64,000 nt of DNA from an uncultured Parabacteroides sp. (GCA_944325335.1 CALUZR010000002.1:45544-109543); one strand, 5' to 3'. Positions 8,276-15,664 are shown, counted from the stretch's first letter. Notes: a model not told the origin generated them from the sequence alone. Translations and numbers: made by a program.

Positions 8276-8564
8276 AAATCATATCCCTTTTTATGGTCTT
8301 CTCCAAATAAGAACCTTCCAGTTGCTTTCTGATTCGGAGTAAATCAACTGTACAACCTAACAAATCTTCCAACTCAGACTTCAAACGGCACAACGTAAAC
8401 AGACTCATTGAATTACTCTCAAAACAAATATCAATGTCGCTTCCTTCTGTTTGTTCGTGTCGAGCTACGGAACCAAATAGCGCCAAACGAACAATCTGAT
8501 ATTTGTCCATCAAATAATCCTTCTGTCGACGAAGTATTTGTAGGTATTCTTCCGTTGATTTCAT
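8268..8564 (-). CDS. MNT-type nucleotidyltransferase antitoxin, cassette 2
   Basis: A 98-residue minimal nucleotidyltransferase with GSVARHEQTEGSDID (Gly31-Ser32, Asp43, Asp45), matching GS-x10-D-x-D. It overlaps the start of the broken HEPN gene by 8 bp. Because the toxin frame carries a stop codon, this may be an antitoxin left without its target. It follows a TACCTTTG promoter box at 8584-8591. Confidence 0.88.
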   Translation of the reverse strand: MKSTEEYLQILRRQKDYLMDKYQIVRLALFGSVARHEQTEGSDIDICFESNSMSLFTLCRLKSELEDLLGCTVDLLRIRKQLEGSYLEKTIKRDMIYV

Positions 8565-8583
8565 AATCGAACTTTATTTTCTA

Positions 8584-8591
8584 CAAAGGTA
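8584..8591 (-). promoter_or_regulatory. -7 promoter box for MNT/HEPN cassette 2
   Basis: TACCTTTG on the minus strand, 10 bp from hairpin repeat copy 4 and about 20 bp before the MNT start codon. Confidence 0.55.
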
Positions 8592-8600
8592 ATCAATCTA

Positions 8601-8678
8601 TTCTTTTGTCTTGATACAAAAGAACCAAAAAATCAAGAAATCTCGGATAACTCGCTATGCTCAGACAGCCGAGATTTC
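8601..8678 (-). repeat. 78-bp double-hairpin repeat, copy 4
   Basis: Same element and orientation as at 3501. It starts 13 bp downstream of the stop codon of HEPN gene 3. Confidence 0.9.
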
Positions 8679-8691
8679 GGGTTTCTTTCCT

Positions 8692-9168
8692 TTAGCTATC
8701 CAAATATACTTTTTTCAGCCGTCCATAAATATCTTTCAACACAGATATTTTGGGAATCAACTCATTTAATATATTCACAATATCATTCTCAAACAATGGA
8801 TAATCGTGGGCTATTTCATTTCGAAGCTCACGTATATACACCCACTCTTCTGCACTATTGATCAGCTGATAACGTTCTAGACGATTCAAGATATCGCGCA
8901 TAGGGACAGAAGAAATATCTTCATCCAAATATTCCAAAATATAACGGAATAATTTGGCTCCCATCGCATTTTGAAGTTTGGAAAAGCGGAAAACAAATTG
9001 GTCAATGCAACGAACTTGTTCTTCATCCAAATCCGCATACGTTTCTACTGAAAGGGGCAACACAGAAGATAAACGTGTCAATGCCTCTTCTATACGCTGT
9101 ATATGCCGGTCGCCTATTTCAAATTCACGGCTTAACCGCTCTGCTATTTCTTGATGTTTCGTCGTCAT
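8692..9168 (-). CDS. HEPN-domain protein (HI0074-like), cassette 3
   Basis: A 158-residue helical protein with R-x4-H-x-Y at Arg116/His121/Tyr123 (RNEIAHDYP). It is longer than the DUF86-type proteins of cassettes 1 and 2 and closer to the HI0074-like substrate-binding HEPN group, so this module is not a simple duplicate of its neighbours. The start codon overlaps the stop of the MNT gene by 4 bp (ATGA), indicating coupled translation. Confidence 0.85.
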   Translation of the reverse strand: MTTKHQEIAERLSREFEIGDRHIQRIEEALTRLSSVLPLSVETYADLDEEQVRCIDQFVFRFSKLQNAMGAKLFRYILEYLDEDISSVPMRDILNRLERYQLINSAEEWVYIRELRNEIAHDYPLFENDIVNILNELIPKISVLKDIYGRLKKVYLDS

Positions 9169-9455
9169 GCTAATCGTATGCCAGTTGTTAATGCTTCATT
9201 TACGACCAAAGATTCTTCATGGTCGCCTATTACGTCGATTTTCTGATCGCCCAACAAGTATTTTAAGCGGGCTATCATGCGGATGCGGGCTAACACGCCT
9301 TTCTTCTCAGACGAAGTTCGTACCAAGAGGTCGATATCGCCTCCCCGTTTGGTATCGTCTGTACGAGATCCGAACAAATAGACATGCACGCTTTCGCCAT
9401 AGATTTCTTTGGCTACTTGAATGATTTGCTCTATTTCATGTTTTGTCAATCGCAT
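9165..9455 (-). CDS. MNT-type nucleotidyltransferase, cassette 3
   Basis: A 96-residue minimal nucleotidyltransferase. The motif reads GSRTDDTKRGGDID (Gly29-Ser30, Asp40, Asp42), with nine rather than ten residues between GS and DxD. It precedes the HEPN gene with a 4-bp overlap and follows a TATCTTTG box at 9476-9483. Expected role: antitoxin of the HEPN partner. Confidence 0.87.
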   Translation of the reverse strand: MRLTKHEIEQIIQVAKEIYGESVHVYLFGSRTDDTKRGGDIDLLVRTSSEKKGVLARIRMIARLKYLLGDQKIDVIGDHEESLVVNEALTTGIRLA

Positions 9456-9475
9456 TCTTTTGTTTGTTTTACCAA

Positions 9476-9483
9476 CAAAGATA
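9476..9483 (-). promoter_or_regulatory. -7 promoter box for MNT/HEPN cassette 3
   Basis: TATCTTTG on the minus strand, 10 bp from hairpin repeat copy 5. Confidence 0.55.
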
Positions 9484-9492
9484 GAGTTTTTA

Positions 9493-9570
9493 TTCTTTTG
9501 TCTTGATACAAAAGAACCAAAAAATCAAGAAATCTCGGATAACTCGCTACGCTCAAACAGCCGAAATTTC
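9493..9570 (-). repeat. 78-bp double-hairpin repeat, copy 5
   Basis: Same element and orientation; hairpin 2 has one mismatch in the stem (CCGAAATTTC). It begins 4 bp after the stop codon of the 54-residue ORF. Confidence 0.9.
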
Positions 9571-9574
9571 GGGC

Positions 9575-9739
9575 TTACGCCCAATCAACAGATATATTTT
9601 TGATTATCCGACGATTCTTTCGAATTTCGACCCAGTCTTGTTCATTTAATTGCCCCGTCTGAATACGCTGGACTTTATCTCTTATATTCCGAGCAAATCC
9701 ACCTTTTATAAGTGTCCGTTTCGTATTAATTCCCAACAT
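9575..9739 (-). CDS. Small hypothetical protein (54 residues) forming its own repeat-bounded cassette
   Basis: ATG at 9739 opens a 54-codon frame starting MLGINTKRTLIKGG and ending VDWA-stop. It is basic and rich in Arg/Lys/Asn and I do not recognise it. It is bounded by hairpin repeats on both sides and has a TACCTTTG box (9768-9775) about 29 bp upstream, the same layout as the MNT/HEPN cassettes. It could be a genuine small gene or the remnant of a larger cassette. Confidence 0.45.
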   Translation of the reverse strand: MLGINTKRTLIKGGFARNIRDKVQRIQTGQLNEQDWVEIRKNRRIIKNISVDWA

Positions 9740-9767
9740 AATGCTTTTCTTATTCTGTTTCTTACTA

Positions 9768-9775
9768 CAAAGGTA
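9768..9775 (-). promoter_or_regulatory. -7 promoter box for the 54-residue ORF
   Basis: TACCTTTG on the minus strand, 10 bp from hairpin repeat copy 6. Confidence 0.5.
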
Positions 9776-9784
9776 ACGCTTTTA

Positions 9785-9862
9785 TTCTTTTGTCTTGATA
9801 CAAAAGAACCAAAAAATCAAGAAATCTCGGATAACTCGCTGCACTCAGACAGCCGAGATTTC
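9785..9862 (-). repeat. 78-bp double-hairpin repeat, copy 6
   Basis: Same element and orientation as at 3501. It starts 18 bp after the stop codon of the endonuclease/exonuclease/phosphatase gene. Confidence 0.9.
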
Positions 9863-9880
9863 GAATTTCTTTCTCCTTTC

Positions 9881-10924
9881 CTATTCTTTCATCTTCCCTT
9901 TCCACACCACCATATTATGGTCGCTATAAGGCAAATCGGGAGAATCGTATTCGATTCCTTTGAATTCCTTGGAGTGGAAGATATAGTCGATGCGCCATAA
10001 CTTCTTTAGTTGGCGGAATGTATAGTGATAACCACTTCCTGCTTCGATAAAGCCATCTATCAGATTGCCTCTGATGCGATGATAGGTGTAGGATGCAGGC
10101 GTATCATTGAAATCTCCACAGACGATTACGGGATAAGGTGATTTCTCGATCTCATTTCGAATCACATCGGCTTGCTTCGCCCGTCGTTGGAAATTGTTTT
10201 TCAAAGAGACCAGTAATTGTTTCATCGCTTCGATTCTCGAGGTTTCGTGTATCGGATGCTGGATGGAATCACGATACAAGTTTACGCTCGTAGTTTGTAG
10301 GTGGTTGTTCAAAAGGCGGATAGTTCTGCCTTCTACCTCAATATCGGCTATTAACGTAACGGCCGGAATCGTATCGTAATAAATAGGTTCTACCTTTCGA
10401 ATCGGATAACGGCTAAAGATAGACACACTCGAATAACCAGCTTCCGTACTCATATACCGATATTTCCAATCGGAGAAATACTTCTGTATCGTATCTTCGG
10501 GTGTAAACTCCGGAACCGGTCCTTCTTGGGTACAGAATAGATCCGCATCCAATCCTTTCAGGTAATCCATCGCTTCCGGCAGGCAATTCTTTCCATTATA
10601 GAAATTATGCGTATTATAGGTAACAACCGTAAGCGGAATGCCTTCTGCTTCCTTCGTCTCTCCTTTGGGGAATTGGTAGATCGCATGTAAATTCCCTACA
10701 TGCAAGATAAAACCCACAAAGGAAAGCCATGCCCATTTCCTGGGTTTGAAGCTACAAGCGATACCCGCACAGACCAAATTCAATAAAGCGACGGGCAGGA
10801 ATATCAGGCTACATAAGGATATCCAACCTGAAGCGAAGCGACTGGCATAGGATAAAATGGATAAGATAAAGAAACATCCACAAACTATTCGGAATAGTTT
10901 TATTCCGTTTTTATTATTCCTCAC
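9881..10924 (-). CDS. Membrane-anchored endonuclease/exonuclease/phosphatase-family protein
   Basis: A 347-residue protein with about three hydrophobic segments in residues 1-85 and then an EEP fold. Visible active-site blocks are TYNTHNF (about 102), TQEGP with Glu134, NNHLQT, GDFNDTP and the final YSDHNMV. Members hydrolyse phosphodiester or phosphomonoester bonds in nucleic acids, lipids or sugars; the substrate cannot be told from sequence. The start is a GTG at 10924 overlapping the stop of the upstream gene by 4 bp (GTGA), so it is translated as third gene of the ATPase operon. Similar proteins occur as ordinary chromosomal genes in Bacteroidales, so a defence role is not certain. Confidence 0.8.
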   Translation of the reverse strand: MRNNKNGIKLFRIVCGCFFILSILSYASRFASGWISLCSLIFLPVALLNLVCAGIACSFKPRKWAWLSFVGFILHVGNLHAIYQFPKGETKEAEGIPLTVVTYNTHNFYNGKNCLPEAMDYLKGLDADLFCTQEGPVPEFTPEDTIQKYFSDWKYRYMSTEAGYSSVSIFSRYPIRKVEPIYYDTIPAVTLIADIEVEGRTIRLLNNHLQTTSVNLYRDSIQHPIHETSRIEAMKQLLVSLKNNFQRRAKQADVIRNEIEKSPYPVIVCGDFNDTPASYTYHRIRGNLIDGFIEAGSGYHYTFRQLKKLWRIDYIFHSKEFKGIEYDSPDLPYSDHNMVVWKGKMKE

Positions 10925-11388
10925 CGCATTGTCTCTTTCATTTCGCGTGTTGCTTTCTGAAGACTACCATTATATTGCTTCTTCAACAAGGCTTTCAACA
11001 TTTTTTCTTTCGTCTCCAAAAATGCAGGAACTTTCGTTTTTGACAGAACCACACGCGCTTGTACAGAACGTGGCCTTTGAACCTCAGGAGTCAACATCTG
11101 CCGGATCGTATTCGTCAATTGCTCAATTGAACTGGCATAATCTCCTCCTTTCAATTCTATCAAATACAAATTATCAGTAGCCGTATAAATAGCATAATCG
11201 CATTTCCTATTGCCTATTTGCGAAGCATTAAATATGCCATTATCTACCCGATATACGGTCAGGAACAATTGATTTGAATTATCGGCAATATATTTACGGC
11301 TTTCACCTTTATCTTTTAAACTCACAATTTTGCGCTGATCCGCACTCACGATATAACGCACTTCTGCATATTTATCCGTAATTTTCAT
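10921..11388 (-). CDS. PD-(D/E)XK-like protein, partner of the upstream ATPase
   Basis: A 155-residue protein. Asp64 in CDYAIYT and the pair Glu78-Leu-Lys80 in LYLIELKGGDY form a clear D...ExK restriction-like core, so a nuclease activity is plausible. The gene overlaps the ATPase gene by 17 bp and the EEP gene by 4 bp. ATPase-plus-small-nuclease pairs are a recurring architecture in anti-phage systems such as Septu, but I do not recognise this exact pairing. The nuclease role is inference. Confidence 0.7.
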   Translation of the reverse strand: MKITDKYAEVRYIVSADQRKIVSLKDKGESRKYIADNSNQLFLTVYRVDNGIFNASQIGNRKCDYAIYTATDNLYLIELKGGDYASSIEQLTNTIRQMLTPEVQRPRSVQARVVLSKTKVPAFLETKEKMLKALLKKQYNGSLQKATREMKETMR

Positions 11389-12583
11389 GAGCTACGTCTA
11401 TATCCAATAATTGTTCATACTGTTCATTCAAAGCTACAGATATACCATCTATGCGTTCAGCTTCTATTTGTTGCAAATCTTCATTCATAATCGATTCAAT
11501 GCAACCATTGTCCATCGTATAAGCCATTGTCTGTCCGGACGACAACCAATACATGGTTGGAATAATTTTCGACACTTCGTTCTTTTGTCTACTTCCAACC
11601 TGCCCGGCATACAAAAGGTTATTCAACGCAGATAAGATATAAGGACTGTGCGTAGTCACTACCAATCTATTGCCCGGCAGTTCATTCGTCAAGCGAACCA
11701 ATTCTTGCAACAAATTGCGTTGGGATACAGGGTACAAGTTCAATTCCGGCTCTTCCACTATATTAATAAAATGAGAATAGCGGAAACGAGAAGACAAATT
11801 TTCCAACGCAGCCTTCTGCACCTCATCGATCAATTTAGGATTCTTCATAATCTCATCTACCGCCTTTTGTATTTTAGCCCTTATTGCTGGTTCTATATCC
11901 GGACGAGACAAATCCTTTTTTACTATCTCTTCCAAATAATTACTTACCACAAAAAGAGGAACTAAAGATTGAAAACCACTGGCAGATTCTGACAATCGAG
12001 TATGAAAAGAGGGACCATTGATCCAACTGATCTTATTTAATCGGTCGTAAGTAAACCTTACCTCATCCACAGGTAATATCAAATCGTTTTTTACCTGCGT
12101 ACAAGCTTCTTCATATTCTTCCCAAAATGTACGAAGTGATTCCGGGAAAAATTTTGCCATACCTGACTTTTCCATGATTCCAATCACATTCCGTTCAGCC
12201 GGTATGTACAAAATCTTTGGCAAATCAAAATATTCTATATCTTTCTTTTCTACCTGGAATACATCGTTTCTAAATAGAAAACGATAATATTCACCTTCGT
12301 ATGCTATTTCCGTTTCAGTCCGAAAATAGGAAGAGATACGATGATAAGCACAATAATGGTTCTTAAAACGATTTTTACGAATTAAATCGGTAATCCGAAC
12401 CTCGCCTCTTACCAAAGCCTTTTCCAACCAAGAAAATTCAGAAATGAGCTTAGCCAACGAACTTTTCCCGCTGCCTTGAGCTCCTACTAAAAAGGTATAT
12501 TTAGGAATGTCGATAAAACGTCCATCCGTTCCTTTTTGTATAGGGCCGAATTCCCGTATGCTTATTTTACAACTATTAACCAT
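11372..12583 (-). CDS. ABC/SMC-like AAA ATPase (AAA_15/AAA_21 type)
   Basis: A 403-residue ATPase. Walker A is GAQGSGKS (34-41), an ABC-type signature ESASGFQSL lies at 199-207, Walker B is FINIVEEPELNL (272-283) and the H-loop is TTHSPYIL (310-317). This is the layout of OLD-, Septu- and Retron-associated ATPases, which act as sensors or motors for a linked effector. It is the first gene of an overlapping three-gene operon with a PD-(D/E)XK-like protein and an EEP protein. No TOPRIM domain follows the ATPase, so it is not OLD itself. Confidence 0.82.
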   Translation of the reverse strand: MVNSCKISIREFGPIQKGTDGRFIDIPKYTFLVGAQGSGKSSLAKLISEFSWLEKALVRGEVRITDLIRKNRFKNHYCAYHRISSYFRTETEIAYEGEYYRFLFRNDVFQVEKKDIEYFDLPKILYIPAERNVIGIMEKSGMAKFFPESLRTFWEEYEEACTQVKNDLILPVDEVRFTYDRLNKISWINGPSFHTRLSESASGFQSLVPLFVVSNYLEEIVKKDLSRPDIEPAIRAKIQKAVDEIMKNPKLIDEVQKAALENLSSRFRYSHFINIVEEPELNLYPVSQRNLLQELVRLTNELPGNRLVVTTHSPYILSALNNLLYAGQVGSRQKNEVSKIIPTMYWLSSGQTMAYTMDNGCIESIMNEDLQQIEAERIDGISVALNEQYEQLLDIDVAHENYG

Positions 12584-12641
12584 GGTCGCTTTTCCTTTTT
12601 CTTACTACAAAGGAAACTATTTTTGGGGAGACGTGCAAATT

Positions 12642-13745
12642 TTATACCTTACTTTGCCTCTCCCGAATCCGCTTATCGAACCACATATTGAGCCCCGTCC
12701 AAACCACAATATCTAATAGGAAAAGGAGGGTCAGGTTTAATACATGGATCAATAGTACATTCGAAAGGACGAACAAACCGGACATCAAAAGGATCAGCAC
12801 CATGCTCCGCCGATGCGAAAAGCCCATCGCAAGGAACTTATGATGGATATGGTTCCGATCTGGCTGGAACAACGCTTTATGATTCCGGAAGCGATACAAG
12901 ACGACGCGGATGACATCCAATGCCGGTACCAGCAAGGGGGCAAATGCCGTCACGACACTACTCGACGTTTGGTAGGTCTCGTGTTCATACATCGCACAAC
13001 TAATCACCAAAAACGAAAGCAGATAGCCTAACGTGAGGCTGCCCGTATCGCCCATGAATATCTTCCGGCAATTCTCCGCCCGCCCGAATACATTATAATA
13101 AAAGAAGGGGAGCAGGACGCCGACCGCGAGCAATGCCAATAAAGCCAACGCCTCAACTTGATGAAACCAGAAGAACAGGCCTACCGTCAGGAAGGCTACC
13201 ATGCAAAGGCCGGAAGCCAGGCCGTCTATCCCGTCTATCAAATTGATGGCGTTGGTAATAAACACAACGAATACAATTGTCAGCGGTATGCCTATCCAAG
13301 GAGAAATCGCCCCAACCCCGAACAGGCCATATAGATTGTTGAGCCACAATCCTCCCAAAGGGAAGAAACTCGCCACGAGGAATTGCACCAAAAACTTCTT
13401 CCGATAGCGGACACCGATCAAATCGTCCGTAATCCCCACCAGATAAAGCAATATCATGCCGCAAAACAACATGCAGAACTGGGTGTACATCTCCGGACGC
13501 AAGACCCTTTCGTTCCACAAATCGGGGAAAATGGCAATCACCGCCTCGTAAAAGGCAAAGCAGAAGAAGATAACCGGATAAAAAGAAATCCCGCCCAAAC
13601 GAGGAATCGCCCCGACATGGTCTTTTCGTCCGTCCGGCACATCAAACAAGCGTTTGCGAAAAGCTATCACCAAAATATGAGGTATCAGCAAAGCCGATAA
13701 ACCGATAGCGATTACAAAAAATAGAATAAGTAAAAAAGACATCAT
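12642..13745 (-). CDS. Undecaprenyl-phosphate sugar-1-phosphate transferase (WecA/MraY family)
   Basis: A 367-residue polytopic membrane enzyme with around ten membrane segments. Family blocks are visible in order: DVPDGRKDHVGAIPRLGG, GITDDLIG with the metal-binding Asp pair, NAINLIDGIDGLASG, FMGDTGSL, and NHIHH near the C-terminus. It transfers a sugar-1-phosphate (typically GlcNAc-1-P) to undecaprenyl phosphate, the first step of O-antigen or capsule repeat synthesis. It is the first gene downstream (minus strand) of the putative invertible segment, and the rest of the polysaccharide genes resume about 10 kb further on, beyond the defence-like block. Confidence 0.88.
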   Translation of the reverse strand: MMSFLLILFFVIAIGLSALLIPHILVIAFRKRLFDVPDGRKDHVGAIPRLGGISFYPVIFFCFAFYEAVIAIFPDLWNERVLRPEMYTQFCMLFCGMILLYLVGITDDLIGVRYRKKFLVQFLVASFFPLGGLWLNNLYGLFGVGAISPWIGIPLTIVFVVFITNAINLIDGIDGLASGLCMVAFLTVGLFFWFHQVEALALLALLAVGVLLPFFYYNVFGRAENCRKIFMGDTGSLTLGYLLSFLVISCAMYEHETYQTSSSVVTAFAPLLVPALDVIRVVLYRFRNHKALFQPDRNHIHHKFLAMGFSHRRSMVLILLMSGLFVLSNVLLIHVLNLTLLFLLDIVVWTGLNMWFDKRIRERQSKV

Positions 13746-13873
13746 CTCTCTTTGGCTAAGTGGTTATTATTAATTAATAATCAGCGTTATATACTGTATT
13801 ATCTTTTGTTTTACCTACAAAGCAAAGCTTCCGTCAGTCCCAGCGTCCGCTTCCTTCTGACGTTTTATTTGGC

Positions 13874-13898
13874 GTACTTCTCTTCATAAGAGAGGTAC
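13874..13898 (+). repeat. Left inverted repeat of the invertible segment (25 bp)
   Basis: Begins GTACTTCTCTTCAT and ends AGAGAGGTAC. Its exact reverse complement is at 14176-14200. The repeat itself is an imperfect palindrome, as expected of a tyrosine-recombinase crossover site. Confidence 0.85.
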
Positions 13899-13999
13899 AG
13901 CTCTTGGTTTTCAGATAGGAAGAGCCTCATTTTTAGTTTAAGCAATAGAAAAGTTGAAAGGAGCTTTTGAATAGTTTGAAAGCAAAGCATAATTTCTTT

Positions 14000-14083
14000 A
14001 CGTATCGTCGATGTTTGTGCAAATATCGACGATATTTATATATCTTCAAGCTAAAGATATGTAAATATCGACGATATTTATAG
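14000..14083. repeat. 21-bp-phased palindromes inside the invertible segment
   Basis: The perfect palindrome AAATATCGACGATATTT occurs at 14021 and 14063, 42 bp apart. Cutting the stretch into 21-bp blocks from 14000 gives related dyads in each block (TATCGTCGAT at about 14003, ATCTT...AAGAT at 14042). They look like iterated operator or recombinase accessory sites. Confidence 0.6.
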
Positions 14084-14175
14084 AAATTGTCGGCAAGAAA
14101 GAAAGTTTTCTCCGTAATAAAAGGCAAAATTTCCCCAATTCATATTCTTTTGAGAAAGAACGGTATAGAAAAAAT

Positions 14176-14200
14176 GTACCTCTCTTATGAAGAGAAGTAC
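14176..14200 (-). repeat. Right inverted repeat of the invertible segment (25 bp)
   Basis: Exact reverse complement of 13874-13898. Similarity stops at the repeat edges, so the flanks outside are unique. Confidence 0.85.
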
Positions 14201-14211
14201 AATTTTGTTCC

Positions 14212-15429
14212 TCATAAAGAATTTAAAATCATCTGATTGGCTTTATCCACTAAAGAATTGTCCAGCGAGGCGAGGTAAATTTGGGTGGTTGTTTCCGAAT
14301 CGTGCCCCATACACTCGCTAATCACTGAGATTGGAACGCGTTTGCTCCGGGCAATACTTGCCCAGGCATGGCGGGCGACATACATCGTCAGAGGTTTAAG
14401 CAAGCCCAACGACTTGCCCAACTCCTTCAGATGGCGGTTGATGCGATGCGCTTCCGTCAGGTATTGACGCCGCTCCTTTTCACCCCACTTTTGGATAATA
14501 GATAATAAATAGGGAGAATCGGCTTGCGAATAACGATCCACAATCTCTTGCATGCAAGGCTCCCAACGGATGAAAAGCTGCTGGCCGGTCTTCTTTCGCC
14601 GATAAGCCAAGCAACCGTTTTGCAAATCCGACTTCTTGAGGAAAGCCATGTCGACAAACGACATGCCCCGCGTATAGAAACTAAACAAAAACATATCGCG
14701 GGCATAGCATGAGGCGGAACCGGGCGGCAGATCCAAATCCTTGAGTTTACGCACCACAGACAAAGGAACCGCCCGCTTGAGCGTCTTCTCGTTGCCTGTA
14801 TACACCCGTTTGAAAGGAGAACGCGATGCCATCAGCTCCTTCGCAACGGCCCGGTTATAAACCGCCCGCAGGATGCGCATGTAGAAAGAAATCGTATTGA
14901 AGGAAACGCCCCGCTTCTGGAGCCAAGCTTCGTAGGCAAGCATCAGATGGGCGTCGACTTCGTCCAACAACACGTCGCGATGCTGGCGGAAGGCGGAGAA
15001 ACTATTCAGGGCAGAGGCATACGCTTCGCTCGTGCGCGGTTTATCCAATTGAGACAATTCCGCCATGACGCGCCGCATCCACGCACAAAAGAAGAGGTCG
15101 CCCCGCCGGCCGGCGTAGACTTCGAGCAAATCGTGGGGCGTGTACGTCCCTTGCCGTTCGTCCAAGAAAGCCATGCACCGTTTCCACTTCCGGACATCCT
15201 CCGCAATCCATTCTTGCACCAATATCAAATATTCTCGCCTTTTCTCGTTTGCCGAAGCCGGTAATACCTGTGAACTTACCGGATCCCACTCTTCAGGAGC
15301 CAACTCGTACGAAGTCGGCACCCGTTTTACTTGCCGATTGCACACCAAACTATAATAAATCAAACCTTTCCCGGCATCCTGTACCGGAAATTTACACTTA
15401 ATCTTAATTGAGGCCATACTCTTATTCAT
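14212..15429 (-). CDS. Tyrosine site-specific recombinase (Bacteroidales Tsr/integrase type)
   Basis: A 405-residue recombinase with an N-terminal Arm-like beta region (about 5-60), a SAM-like core-binding domain (about 110-205) and the catalytic domain. Catalytic residues are Arg254 (FYTRGMS), Lys279/280 (RRKKTG), Arg353 in MYVARHAWAS (the canonical His of HxxR is Tyr350, normal for this Bacteroidetes clade), His376 (MGHDSETTT) and the nucleophile Tyr385 (TTQIYLASL). The set is complete, so the enzyme should be active. Its position beside the inverted-repeat segment suggests that it inverts that DNA. The start may also be Met5 (15417). Confidence 0.9.
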   Translation of the reverse strand: MNKSMASIKIKCKFPVQDAGKGLIYYSLVCNRQVKRVPTSYELAPEEWDPVSSQVLPASANEKRREYLILVQEWIAEDVRKWKRCMAFLDERQGTYTPHDLLEVYAGRRGDLFFCAWMRRVMAELSQLDKPRTSEAYASALNSFSAFRQHRDVLLDEVDAHLMLAYEAWLQKRGVSFNTISFYMRILRAVYNRAVAKELMASRSPFKRVYTGNEKTLKRAVPLSVVRKLKDLDLPPGSASCYARDMFLFSFYTRGMSFVDMAFLKKSDLQNGCLAYRRKKTGQQLFIRWEPCMQEIVDRYSQADSPYLLSIIQKWGEKERRQYLTEAHRINRHLKELGKSLGLLKPLTMYVARHAWASIARSKRVPISVISECMGHDSETTTQIYLASLDNSLVDKANQMILNSL

Positions 15430-15548
15430 TATTCACTAAAGAGTATAACCATCGAAACGGGATCTCGGCTAAACCTTTTCCCTTATAAATCGCTTTTTCA
15501 TACTTATCTCTTGAAAGAAAAGAGCCAAAAGCTCAAGTTGTTTCTTCG

Positions 15549-15664
15549 TTCTTTTTGCTTGATCAAAAAGAACCAAAAAATCAAGGCTTACACTCCAGAG
15601 GCTACAAATTGGGACGTTCCGCTAAAATCTCGGAAAACTCGCTTCGCTCAAACACCGAGATTTC
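15549..15664 (-). repeat. Divergent, extended copy of the double-hairpin repeat
   Basis: Hairpin 1 is TTCTTTTTGCTTGATCAAAAAGAA, followed by the same ACCAAAAAATCAAG stretch as the 78-bp repeats, then an insert of about 35 bp, then AAATCTCGG...CCGAGATTT. An outer pair (AGAGGCTACAAATTGGG near 15597 and its partner ending near 15700) encloses the second hairpin. It lies upstream of the recombinase gene. The rest of 15430-15750 shows nothing I can name. Confidence 0.7.

Larger units (their letters stand above)
13874..14200. other. Putative invertible DNA segment (phase-variation switch)
   Basis: A 277-bp segment (13899-14175) without a gene is bounded by identical 25-bp inverted repeats, and a tyrosine recombinase gene ends 12 bp beyond the right repeat. 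That is the arrangement of invertible promoters in Bacteroidales capsule loci. The best promoter-like match reads leftward: CTTG (14047-14050), 19 bp, GATATTTG (14020-14027), two mismatches to consensus, aimed at the WecA-like gene. I found no perfect TAnnTTTG inside. The adjoining stretch 13746-13873 holds nothing else I can name. Confidence 0.7.

Noticed and set aside
9575..9739. Fragment of an MNT or HEPN protein
   Set aside because: Neither the GS...DxD nor the R-x4-H-x-Y motif is present and the sequence does not resemble the neighbouring modules, so I left it as unknown.
3501..9862. CRISPR array
   Set aside because: The spacing between the repeats is 0.2-3.4 kb and filled with genes, not 30-40 bp spacers, and there are no cas genes.
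14212..15429. Conjugative transposon or prophage integrase
   Set aside because: No tra/mob, phage structural genes or att-like tRNA gene lie nearby; the adjoining inverted repeats make a local DNA invertase more likely.
3501..15664. A true integron
   Set aside because: No intI-type integrase is visible (the tyrosine recombinase is of the Bacteroidales inversion/integration clade), and the repeats lack the R'/R'' core sites of attC that I could check by eye. Kept only as an analogy.
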